Source: Sapria himalayana
Taxonomy: Eukaryota > Streptophyta > Magnoliopsida > Malpighiales > Rafflesiaceae
Assembly: GCA_029783825.1 (NCBI GenBank)
Contig: JAREIK010002654.1
Coordinates: forward strand, 691,905 to 755,904
Direction: 5' to 3'
DNA length: 64,000 nt
Below the pieces are notes generated by a model, which was not told where the DNA came from, did no database searches, and was given only the letters and a program-made list of their open reading frames with translations. The translations under genes were made by a program, and so were the position numbers. Below are positions 48,660-62,199 of the stretch, piece by piece (position 1 is the first letter of the stretch; every line of letters begins with the position of its first letter).

Positions 48660-51600
48660 TTCTATCTTTCTATCTATCTTTCTATCTATCTTTTTGTCTG
48701 TATATTAGTAAGTCTATTAGTCTATATGTCTATTTTTCACTCTATAAGTCTATTTGTTAGCTAGTCTAATAGTCATTTAGTCTGTTAGTCTATTAGTTTG
48801 TCAGTCTACTAGTCAGTCAATCAATTAGTCAGTCTACCAGTCATTTAGTCAGTCAGTCATTTTGTCTATCTATCTATTTATCTATCTATCATTGTGTCTA
48901 TCTATTTATTCATCTATATGTCTATCTTTTTATCTCTATATTTCTTTATCTCTATATCTTTCTATCTATCTATCATTCCATCATTATATCTTTTTATCTG
49001 ACTATCTATCTATCTCTCTATATCTTTATCTCTATATCTCTTTATCTCACTATGTATCTATCTATCAATCTCTCTATCTCTCTATCTCTTTATCTCCATT
49101 TCACTTTATCTATATATTTCTCTTTCTTTTTGCCTCTATCTATCTATCACTTTATCATTATATCTCTCTATCTCCCTTTCTATCTATCTATCTCTCTCTA
49201 TCTATTTATCTATCGATCTCTTTATCTATCTCTCAATCTCTCAATCTCTTAATCTCTCTATTTCTTTATATATCTATCTCATTTTCTCTCAATCTTATAA
49301 CCTCAATATCTCTCAATCTTTATACCTACCTACCTACGTACCTATCTACATACATACCTAGCTATCTATCTATTTACCTACATACCTAAATATCTATCTT
49401 TCTATCTCTCTATTTATCACACTCACTGTCTCTCTAAATATCACACTCCTTGTCTCTCTATCTATCCTCTATCTCTGTGTCTGTATTTCTGTCTATCCTT
49501 CTATCTCTCTATCTTTCAATTTATCTATCTAACTAACTAACTATATATCTATCTGACTATCTGTATATTTATCTATATGTTTATCTGTCTATTTGTTTAT
49601 CTATCAATTTGTCTATTTTTTATATATCTATTTATCTATCTATCTATATAACTATGTATCGATCTATTTTTCTATCTGTGTATCTATCAGTTTGTCTATC
49701 TATCTATCTATCAGTCTATTTATCTATCTTTCTATCTGTCTACTATCAATCAATCTATATGTTTATCTTATTATCTCTTTATATTTTATTGACTATCTAT
49801 CATTCAGTTTTTTGTTTGTCTATCCTTTTTCTAGAGAATCTATATGCTTGACTGCCTGTGTTCCTGACTATTTGTCTGCCTTACTTTTTGTATACCTGAC
49901 TATCTATCTATCTGCCTATTTATCTATTAGTTTGTCTATTTGTTTGTCAACATTTATGTCTGTTATTCTATTTGTTTGTCTGTTTATTAGTCTGTCTGTT
50001 AGTCTATCTATTTGTATTCAGTATGTTAGCCTATTAGTTTGTCAGTCTAGTAGTCTATCAGTGTGCAAATCTATTAGTATGTCAGTCTATAACTCAGTCA
50101 GTCAGTCATGAGTTAGTTATTCAAACTATCCATCTGTCTATCTATCTATTTGTCTATATGTCTATTCATTTATATGTCTATCTTTCTATCTGTGTATCTC
50201 TCTTTCTCTATATCTCTCTTTCTCTCTATCTATATGTATCTTTATCTCACTATCTCTCTATCGCTATATCTTTCTATCTCTTTCTCTATCTATCTCTCTA
50301 TATCTTTATCTATCTATCTTTGTAACTCCATATCTCTCTCTCTTTCAATTACTGTCTCTTTCTATCCTTATTTATCTATTTATTTTTCATTCTCTCTTTC
50401 TATCTCTTTATCTTTTTTTCTGTCTTTCTATCTTTCTATCTCTCTATCTCTTTTTCTATCTTTCTACCTTTCTATCTAATATCTATCACTCTATCTTTCT
50501 ATCTATGTTCTATCACTCTATCTTTCTATCTCCCTCTATATCTCTCAATCTCTAAATCTCAATCTATCTTTCTCTTTATATCTCTATCTCTCTATCTCTT
50601 TATCTCTCTATCTCTCATTCTTTTTACCTAATTAACTACCTACTTAGCTTGTTATCTATCGATCTATCTATCTATCTACCTGCCTATCTATCTATTTATC
50701 TTTCTGTCTCTCTGTCTATCAATATTTCCCACTATATGTCTCTCTATCTATTTCTCTATCTTTCTATCTATATTTATGACTATTTGACTGTCTCTCTATC
50801 TCTCAATCTAACTGTCTAACAATCTATCTATCTATATGACTATCTATCTATCTATCAATCTATTTATCTATCTATCTATCTGTCTGTCTGTCTATATATT
50901 TATCTATCTATCTATCTATCTGTATATCTATCTATCTATCTATCTATTTGTCTATCTTACTATATACCTATGTGTCAATCTATCTATCTATCTATCTTTA
51001 TATTTGTCTACTATCTATCTGTTTATCTATCTATCAATCTCACTATCTGTCAATCTATCTATCTATTTATCTATTATTCTCTCTATATCTTTTTGACTAT
51101 TTTTGTATATGTATATCTATCAATATGTTTATTTATATATCTATTTATCTATCTATCTATTTGTATGTCTGTCTAATCATCTATATGTCTATCTATCTAT
51201 TTGTCTATTTGTCTATCTATTTAATTGTCTTTTTACATTTCTGTCTATTTTTCAATCTGTCTATTTGTTCATCTTTCAATATGTCTATCTGTCTCTTTGC
51301 CTATCTATAAGTCTATCTATCTATCTATAAATCTATTTATCTATCTATATGTCTACTTGTCTATGTGGGTATGTGTCTGTCAATCAATCTATCTATCTAT
51401 TTATCTATCAATCTTTATTTTTTTGTATATATCTATCTGTGTCTCGGTTAATTAATCTATCTATCTATCTATTGGACTATTTATTTTAATTTATCTATTA
51501 ATTTATCTTTGTATCTGTCTATCTGTATATATGTCATTTGTATATCAATTTAGCTATCTATATGTCAATATGTATATCTAACTATATAACAACCTTTCTT

Positions 51601-52242
51601 TCTATATATCTTTTTGTATATCTAACTATTTGTATATTTGTCTATTAGTATATCTTTATCTCTATATTTTTGTTTATCTATCTATCTTTCTATTTATCTA
51701 TTTATGTACTTATATAAATGTTTATCTACATGACTATCTAACTATTTATCAATCTATGTGTCTTTCCAGCTATTTGTCTCTCTACAATTTGACTATCAAT
51801 CTATTTAACATTCAATTATTTATCAACCTTTTTGTCTATCTATTTTTCTATTTATATATCTATATATCTATATATCAATATATCAATATATCTATCTATC
51901 TATTTATCTATCTCTCTGTCTATCTATATATATATATATATCTAACTAATTATTCATCTAACGTTTTATTTGTATCTATTTATCTTTTTATTTGTCTATC
52001 TATCTATTTATTTTTGTGTCTATCTTTATATCTATCTATCTATATATGTATCTATCGATCTATCAATCTATAAATATATGTCTCTATATATCTATCTATC
52101 TATCCAGCTAACTATATAACTCTATATGTCTATTTATTTGTCAATCAGCTTATTTTCCTAAATAACTATTTGTCTATCATTCTATATTTTTATCTACCTA
52201 TCTATTTATATGTATATCTATCTATCTATCAATTTGTATATT

Positions 52243-52277
<35 letters not shown>

Positions 52278-54245
52278 ATATATCTATTAGTCTATCTTTT
52301 TATCTATCTATTTGTCTATCTATCTATCTTTCTATCAGTTTATCTATCTAACTATCTATGTATGTATATATATATATATATCTATCTATTTGTCTATCTA
52401 TCTGTCTGTCTGTCTATTTATGTATCTACTTATCTATTTTTTTGTCTATTTATCTATCTATTAGTCTGTCAGTTTGTTAGTCTTTCAGGCTATTAATCAA
52501 TCTATATATATGTCTTTCTATCTTTCTATTTGTCTATCAATCAATCAATCTATATGTCTATCTCTCTATTTCTCTATCTCTATATGTTTCTATTTCTCTA
52601 TCTTTCTATCTATTTATCTCTATATCATTATCTCTCTATCTCTATATTCCTCTATCTATATATATCTTTATCTCCCTTTCTTTCTTTTTTCTACTTCTCT
52701 TTCCATCTACCTCTCTATCTCTTTTTCTCTCTACTTCCTTACCTACCTACCTACATAATACATACCTAGCTATCTATCTATTTATTTATTTGTCAACCTA
52801 TCTATTTGTTAATTTGTCTATCTCTCTATTTGTCGATGTGTCTATAAGTCTCTTTTTCTCTTTGTCTATCCGTCTGTCTCTTATATGTATTTCTGTCTAT
52901 CTCATTATCTCTACATATCTTTGTATATATCTATCTGACTATCTATTGATCAATCAATATGTCTATTTGTCTATTTATCAAATATATTCCTATCTATCTA
53001 TGTATCTATTTATCTATCTATTTATTTATCTATATGTCTATCCATCTATATGTCTATCTATCTATCTATCTATTTATCTATATATCTTTCTATTTTCTTA
53101 TCTATCTATCTATATATCTATCTATCAATCTCTTTATCTGTCTATATACCTATCTTTCTAAATATCTATGTCTATTTATTGATATGTCTATCTATATATA
53201 TATATCTGTCTGTCTATCTTTCTATCTATTTATCTATTCTTCTATCTATCCAGCTGTCTATTTGTCTATCTACCTGTCTAACTGTCTATATGTATAATTA
53301 TTTAACTATCTATTTATCTACTTGTCAAACTGTATATCTATCCAATTTTTTATCTATCTATAAATCTATATTTTATTTATTTATCTATGTCTAAGTGTTT
53401 AGCAATCAAACTATCTATTTGTATATTAGTCTAACTCTATATTTGTCTATATATCTATCTGCCTATATGTCTACCTATCTATCTATCTATTTATCTATCT
53501 ATCTATTTATATATTTATTTATTTGTGAATCTTTCTATCTATCTATATGTCTATTTTTATTTCTGTCTCCCTTTCTATATGTCTATCTATATATATGTAT
53601 ATCTGTCTATCTATATAAATGAGTATCTTTCTATCTTTATATCTATCTATATGTCTATCTATCTATTAGTCTATTTGACTAGATGTATATTATTTTTTAT
53701 CTATCTATTTATCTTTTTTTATATTTCTCTTCTATCTTTTTGTATATATGTTTATCTACTTATTTATCTAACTATCTATCATGTATATATTTGACATTCT
53801 ATCTCTCTGTCTATCTAATGTTCGTTCTATCTTTTTTTTATCTATCTTTCTATTTGTCTATTTGTCAATATGTTTATATGTGTATCTGTTTATCTATCGT
53901 TTTGTTTGTCTATTTATGTATCAGTCAATCAGTTTTTCAGTGTTTTAGTCTGTTGGTCTGTTATTCTATTTGTCTGTTGGTTTATATACCTACCTATTTG
54001 TCTTTTTATTTATTAATTTTTCTGTCTATCTATCTATTAGTATATCTATCTTTATCTCTATCTCTTTATATCTTTATAACTTTATCTATCTTACAATATA
54101 TCTCTATATTTCACTATTTCTCTATCTCTCTATCTCTTTTTCTCTCTATCTCTCTTCCTCTCTACCTATATACCTCTCTATCTTTCTATAACTCTATCTT
54201 TCTAACTAATTACCTACATAACGAGCTACCTACATACTTATCTAT
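48660..54245 (+). repeat. Higher-order satellite segment, duplicated copy 1
   Basis: Four AGTC/TCTC/ACCTACC series occur here, with ACCTACC positions near 49335, 50635, 52745 and 54205. The same order and landmarks recur at 58290-63990. Landmarks include GTGTCTCGGTTAATTAATC (51440), ATTCATCTAACGTTTTATTT (51953), TCTAGAGAATCTATATGCTT (49832) and ATGTATATTATTTT (53683). About 170 bp from 51950 are almost identical between copies. Confidence 0.9.
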
Positions 54246-54669
54246 CTGTCAATCTATATATTTGTGTACTTGTATATCTGTTTAACTATCTATCTATGTA
54301 TCTTTATATCTATCTATTAGTATCTCTATCCCTCTTTGTGTCTCTCTATCTGTCTTTCTGTCTCTTCGCGATTATTTTTGCAATCTCTCTCTATCTCTCT
54401 ATATGTCTATCTAACTATTCATTTATTTATTTATGTGTAATTCAATCTTTCTATATTTCTATCTATCTATCTATTGGCCTGTCTATCTATCCATCTGTCT
54501 ATCTGTCTATCTATATATCAATCTATATGTCTTTATTTTTATCTATCTGTCTGTCTATCTATCTATATATCTAACTATTTATTTATCTCTCTATTTATCT
54601 TTTAGATATCTATCTATTTATCTATATGTCTATCTATTTATCTGTATATCTAAATTATTTAAATCATTC

Positions 54670-54700
<31 letters not shown>

Positions 54701-57700
54701 CTCTCTATCTATCTAACTATTTATATGTTTAGATGTCTTTCTATCTATATATTTATCTGTTTATTTGTCTAATTGTCTAAATTTTTGTTTATCGATCAAT
54801 AAATCTATCTGACTATCTGTCGAATATCCATATATCTATTTTTCTATCAAACTATCTATTTATCTGCCTATCACTCGAACTATATATATATATATATATA
54901 TCTAACAATCTATCAATCTATTTATTGATCTATTTATTTACTTGTCTATCTCTCTATCTATCTATCTAACTTTCTGTCAATATGTCTATTTGTATATCTC
55001 TATATATATCTAAATGTCTATTTGTATATCTATTAATCTATCAATATGTCTTTCTATATATGCGTCTATCTATCCCATTTCAATATGTCTATATGACTAT
55101 TAATCTTTCTATCTATATATTTTTGTTTATCTATCTATCGATCTATTTATCAATCAATCTATTTATATATATGTTGATCTACCTACTTACATATTCATCT
55201 ATCTATCTATCTATGTGTATATCTGGCTATCTGTCTCTATATATTTTGGTATCTATCTGTCTGTCTCTATATTATTTGAGTATCAATCTATCTATCTGTA
55301 TAATAGTTATTTATTTATATGTCTATATGTCTATCTATCTAACTAACTATATGTTTATCTGTCTATATGTCTATCTATTTATCCATCTATATGTGTATTT
55401 GACTATTTGTTTATCTATTTATTATTTGTTTTTTTTCTATCTTTCCATCTGTCTTTTTATTTATATTCCAATGTGTCTATATTTCTAACTATCTATCTGT
55501 CAATCTATGTATCTATCAATCTATTAAACAGTAAATCTATGCATCTGTATATATATATATATAAGTATCTATTAATCTAACTATCTAACTATATATCTAC
55601 ATTCTATCTAAGTATCTTTTTGTGTTTCTGTCCATTAGTCTATCTTTCTCTCTATCTTTATATCTATTTGTCTGTCAATCTATCTATATGTATGTCTATT
55701 TGTCTATTTATCTATGTCTATTTGTATTTCTATCTATATGTCTTAATGTATATCTATCTATCTAGTAATCAATCTATCATTCGATCTCTCTATGTATTTA
55801 TCTGTCTATCTTTCATTCTGGATATCAATCTATCAGTGTATATTTTTATAATTATATAAGTCTATATGTCTATTTATATATTTGTGTATTTGTCTATCTA
55901 TGTATCTATTTTATCTATTTATCTTTCTTTCTTTCTATATGTTTGTTTATTTATTTATTAATCTATCGATATATCAATCTATCTATCTATCTATATATCA
56001 ATAAATATTTCTATCTATCTATCTATATGTCCATCTATCTATATGTCTATATGTCTATATGTATATATGTATATATGATTATATGTCTATATGTTTACCT
56101 GTCTAAATGTCTATGTTTCTATTTGTCATTCTATCAATCTATAAATTTGTCTAACTATCCAACTTTGTAATTATCTATCTATCTAACTAACTATCTTATT
56201 ATATTTCTATAGTTTTGGCATCTAATAGTCTATTAGTCTATCTATTTATCTATATATTTGTCTATCTATCTTTCTTTCTTTCTATCTCTCTATGTATTTA
56301 TCTATCTATTTATCTATCTATTTATCTATCTATTTATCTATCTATTTATCTATTTGTTTATCTATTTTTTATATATCTATAAATGTCTATTTGTCTATCT
56401 ATCTACCTATGTGTCTACCTATCTATCTATCTAGTTATATATCAATCTATCTATTTATTTGTTTATGAGTCTATCAGTCTATCTCCCTATATGCCTGTCA
56501 AACTATCTATATATATATCTATTTGTCTAACTATATAATCGTTCTTTCTATCTATCTATCAATCTATCTACTTATTATTCTATCAAAGTGTCAATCTGTC
56601 TATCTATCTCATTATATAACTATCTAACTATCTATTTGTCTATATGTCTAACTAAATAACTATCTTTCTATATGTTAGTCTATTAGTCTATTTATCTATA
56701 CGTCTATCTATCTATCTATCTATTTATCTATATATTTTTATATCTTTCTATCTATTTATAAACTATCTATCAATCAATTTATTTATTTGCCTATATGTCT
56801 AACTTTTTAATTGTATAACTATCTTTAGATTTAAGTATCTGTCTATCTATTTATCTTTTTTTCAATCTATCTATCAACCTAATTGTTCATCAGACTATTT
56901 ATCTATTTTTTAATCTGTATATGTATCTTTATATTTGTCTATATGTCTAGACTAATTGTCTATTTATCTATTTTTTTTATTTTTTAAATGTCTATCTTTC
57001 TATTTGTGTAACTATCTAAAATTTATAATTTTATTTGTATATATATCTATTTATCTATCAATCTATTTGTCTATCTATATATACATATATCTATTTGCCT
57101 ATATGCTTATCTATCTATCTGCATGTCTATCTATCTGTCTATATGTAAATCTATTTATATGTCTATTTGTCTATCTATCTATCTTTCTATCTATTCATCT
57201 ATCTATCTATCTAACTTTCTATCTATCGACCTGTCTATCTATCTATCTATATATTTATCAATCGATTTTTCTATTTGTTTATCTTTCTATCTGTTTAAAT
57301 GTTTATATGTCTATATATCTATTTATCTAACTATCAACTATATATTTCTATTTATATATCTATCTATCTAACTAACTTACTGCATTTATGTCAATTAGTC
57401 TATTAGTCAATCTATCTATCTATTTATATATTTATCTATTTATCTATCTATCTATGAATCTATGTTTCTATCTATTTGTTTATATGTCGATCTATCAATC
57501 TTTTTATCTATCTATTTATCTATCTATCTATCAATTTATATATCTATCTATCTATCTATTAATTTTTCAATTTGTCTAAACCTTCATTTATCTATCTTTC
57601 TATATATCTATCTATATGTCTGTCTATCTTTCTATTTACCTATCAATATCTCTATCTCTCTATCTATCTATTTATCTTTTAGTTTAACTATCTAACTTTA

Positions 57701-58289
57701 TAACTATCTATATGTCTATATGTCTAACTATTTAACTAGCTTTCTATCTATTAGTCTTGTAATCTATTTATCTATCTGTCTTTTTGTCTATCTATCTAAT
57801 TATCTAACTTTCTAACTATCTATATGTCTAACTATCTAACTAGCATTCTATCTATTAGTCTTTTGTTGTATCTATCAATTTGTTTATCAATCTATCAATT
57901 TGTATGTTTGTCTATCTATTTATTGTCTATCTATCTATCTATTTCTATGTATCTCTAACTATAAATCAATCAATCTATATATCTTTCTTTCTATATGTTT
58001 ATCTTTTTATGTGTCTATCAATAAATTAATCTTTCTCTATATTTATCTTTCTGTATATGTGTCTATCTATCTTTATGTTTATATGTCTATATGTGTATTT
58101 ATCTAGATTTTTTATATAAATCTATATATCTATCTATATATCTTTTTATCAATCAATCAATCAATCAATCAATCAGTCTATATATTTATCTTTATATTTT
58201 TAGTCTATTTATATGTCAATCTATATATCTATCTATATGCCAATTAGTCTATGTTTTTATCTATATATTAATTTTTCTATCAATATGTC
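54246..58289 (+). repeat. TCTA satellite section with AACTA / TTAGTC modules
   Basis: This lies between the two duplicated segments and has no TCTC or ACCTACC modules. Instead TCTAACTATCTAACTA stretches followed by TATTAGTCTATTAGTC-like words recur near 55620, 56228, 56678, 57398, 57752 and 57858. The rest is plain TCTA. Confidence 0.8.
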
Positions 58290-61200
58290 TATCTTTCTAT
58301 CTATTTATCTTTCTATCTATCTTTCTATCTATCTTTTTGTCTATATATTAGTCTATCTATTAGTCTATATGTCTATTTTTCACTCTTTAAGTCTATTTGT
58401 TAGCTAGTCTATTAGTCATTTAGTCTATTAGTCTATGAGTTTGTCAGTCTACCAGTTAGTCAATCAATTAGTCAGTCTATCAGTCAATTAGTCAGTCTAT
58501 CAGTCAATTAGTCAGTCTATCAGTCAATTAGTCAGTCAGTCATTTAGTCTGTCTATCTATTTAACTATCTATCGATGTGTCTATCTATCTATTCATCTAT
58601 ATGTCTATCTTTCTATCTCTATATTTCTTTATCTCTATATCTCTCTATCTCTCTATCATTCCATCACTATATCTCTTTATCTGACTATCTATCTATCTCT
58701 CTATATCTCTTTATCTCACTATCTATCTATATCTCTATCTATCTATCAATCTCTCTATTTCTCTATCTCTTTATCTCCATTTCTCTTTATCTATATATTT
58801 CTCTTTCTTCTTGCCTCTATCTATCAGTTTATCTTTCTATCTCTCTATCTCCCTTTCTATCTCTCTCTCTATCTCTTTATCTCTCCATCTCCTTATCTAT
58901 CTCTCAATATCTCATTCTCTTAATCTCTCTATTTCTTTATATCTCTATATCATTTTCTCTTAATCTTATAACCTCACTATCTCTCAATCTTTATACCTAC
59001 CTACCTACGTACCTATCTACATACCTACCTAGCTATCTATCTATCTCTCAATCTACCTACATACATATATATCTATCTTTCTGTATCTCTATTTATCACA
59101 CTCTGTCTTTCTATCTATCATCTATCACAGTGTCTGTATTTTTGTCTATCCTTCTGTCTATCCTTATATCTCTCTATCTTTCAATCTATCTATTTAACTA
59201 TCTATATATCTGACTATCTATCTATTTATCTATATGTCTATCTGTCTATTTGTTTATCTATCAATTTGTCTATTTTTTTATCTATCTATCTGTCTATATA
59301 ACTATGTATCAATCTATTTTTCTATCTGTGTATCTATCAGTTTGTCTATCTATCTATCTATCTATCAGTCTATTTATCTATCTTTCTATCTGTCTATTTT
59401 CTATCAATCTATTTGTTTATCTTATTATCTCTTTATATTTTCATGACTATCTATCATTCAGTTTTTTGTTTGTCTATCTGTCTTTTTGCCAGAGAATCTA
59501 TATGCTTGACTGTCTGTGTTCCTGACTATTTGTCTGCCTGACTTTTTGTATACCGGACTATCTATCTGTCTTTCTTCCTATCTATCTATTTTTTTGTCTA
59601 TTTTTTTGTCAATATTTTTGTCTGTTATTCTATTTGTCTGTCTGTTTATTAGTCGGTCTGTTAGTCTATTTATTGTATTCAGTATGATAGCCTATTAGTT
59701 TGTCAGTCTATCAGTCTAATAGTCTGCAAAAACTATTAGTATGTCAGTATATAACTCAGTTAATCAGTTAGTCAATGAGTTAGTTATTCTGACTATATAT
59801 CTGTCTATCTATCTATTTGTCTATATGTCTATTCATCTATATGTCTATCTTTCTATCTGTGTATCTTTCTTTCTCTCAATCTCTCTATCTATATGTATCT
59901 TTATCACACTATCTCTCTATTTCTATATCTCTCTATCTCTTTCTCTATCTATCTCTGTATATCTCTATCTATCTATCAATGTAACAACATATCTTTCTCT
60001 CTTTCAATTACTCTCTCTTTCTATCCTAATCTATCTATTTATTTTTATTTCTATCTCTTTTTCTATCTTTCTATCTATGTTCTATCTCTCTATCTTTCTA
60101 TCTTCCTCTATATCTCTCAATCTCTAAATCTCAATCTATCTTTCTCGCTTTATCTCTATCTCGCTATCTCTTTATCTCTCTATCTCTCTATCTCTCATTC
60201 TCTATACCTAACTAACTACCTTCCTAGATTGTTATTTATTGATCTATCTATCTATCTACCTACCTATCTATCTATTTATCTCTCTGTCTCTCTGTCTATC
60301 TATATTTCTCACTATATGTCTCTCTATCTGTTTCTCTATCTTTCTATCTATATTTATGACTATTTGACTATCTCTCTATCTCTCAATCTAACTATCTAAC
60401 AATCTATCTATCTATATGACTATCTATCTATCTATCTATCTATATGTCTATCTATCTATCTGTCTATCTATCTATCTATCTGTCTGTCTATATATCTATC
60501 TATCTATCTATCTGTATGGCTGTCTATCTATCTATTTGTCTATCTTACTATATACTTATGTGTCAATCAATCAATCTATCTATTTATCTATCTATCTATC
60601 TTTATATTTGTCTACTATCTATCTGTTTATCTATATATCTATCAATCTCACTATCAATCAATCAATCTATCTATTTATCTATCTTTCTCTCTATATCTTT
60701 TTGACTATTTTTGTATATGTATATCTATCAATATGTTTATCTATATATCTATTTATCTATCTATCTATTTGTATGTCTGTCTAATCATCTATATGTCTAT
60801 CTATCTATTTATCTATTTGTTTATCTATCTAATTGTCTTTCTACATTTCTGTCTATTTATCAATCTGTCTATTTGTTTATCTTTCAATATGTCTATCTGT
60901 CTTTTTGCCTATCTATATGTCTATCTATCTATCTATAAATCTATTTATGTGTCTATATGTCTATTTGTCTATGTGGTTATGTTTCTGTCAATCAATCTAC
61001 TATCTATTTATCTATTAATATTTATTTTTTATATATATTTATCTGTGTCTCGGTTAATTAATCTATCTATCTATTGGACTCTTTTTTTTGATTTATCTAT
61101 TTATTTATCTTTGTATCTGTCTATCTGTATATATGTCATCTATATATCAATTTAGTTATCTATATGTCAATATGTATATCTATCTATATGTCTATCTATA

Positions 61201-61848
61201 TAACAACCTTTCTTTCTATATATCTATTTGTATATCTAACTATTTGTATATTGGTCTATTAGTATATCTTTAAATCTCTATATTTTTGTTTATGTATCTA
61301 TCTTTCTATTTATCTATTTATGTACTTGTATATGTGTTTCTACCTGTCTATCTAACTATTTTTCAATCTATGTGTCTTTCAAGCTATTTATCTTTCTACT
61401 ATTTGACTATCAATCAATCTATTTATCTATCAATTATTTATCTACCTTTTTGTCTATCTATTTTTCTATCTATCTATCTATCTATATATCTATATATCTA
61501 TCTATCTATGTATCTATCTCTCTGTCTATATATATATATATATATATATATCTAACTAATTATTCATCTAACGTTTTATTTGTATCTATTTATCTTTTTA
61601 TTTGTCTATCTATCTATTTATTTTTGTGTCTATCTTTATATCTATCTATCTATATATGTATCTACCGATCTATCAATCTATAAATATATGTCTCTATATA
61701 TCTATCTATCTATCAATCCATCTAACTATATAACTCTATCTGTCTATTTGTCAATCTGCTTATTTTCCTAAATACCTATTTGTCTATCATTCTATATTTT
61801 TATCTACCTATCTATCTATATGTAAATCTATCTATCTATTTGTATATT

Positions 61849-61879
<31 letters not shown>

Positions 61880-62167
61880 CTATATCTATTAGACTATCTC
61901 TTTATCTTTTAATCTATCTATTTGTCTATCTATCTATCTATCTTTCTATCAGTTTATATATCTATCTGTCTATGTCTCTATATATATATCTCTTTATTTG
62001 TCTATCAATCAATCAATCTGTCTGTCTACTTGTGTATCTACCTATCTATCTATCTATCTATTTATCTATCTATTAGTCTGTCAGTTTGTTATTCTCTCAA
62101 TCTACCAGTCAATCTATATATATGTCTTTCTATCTTTCTGTGTTTCTATCTATCTATCAATCAATCA

Positions 62168-62199
<32 letters not shown>

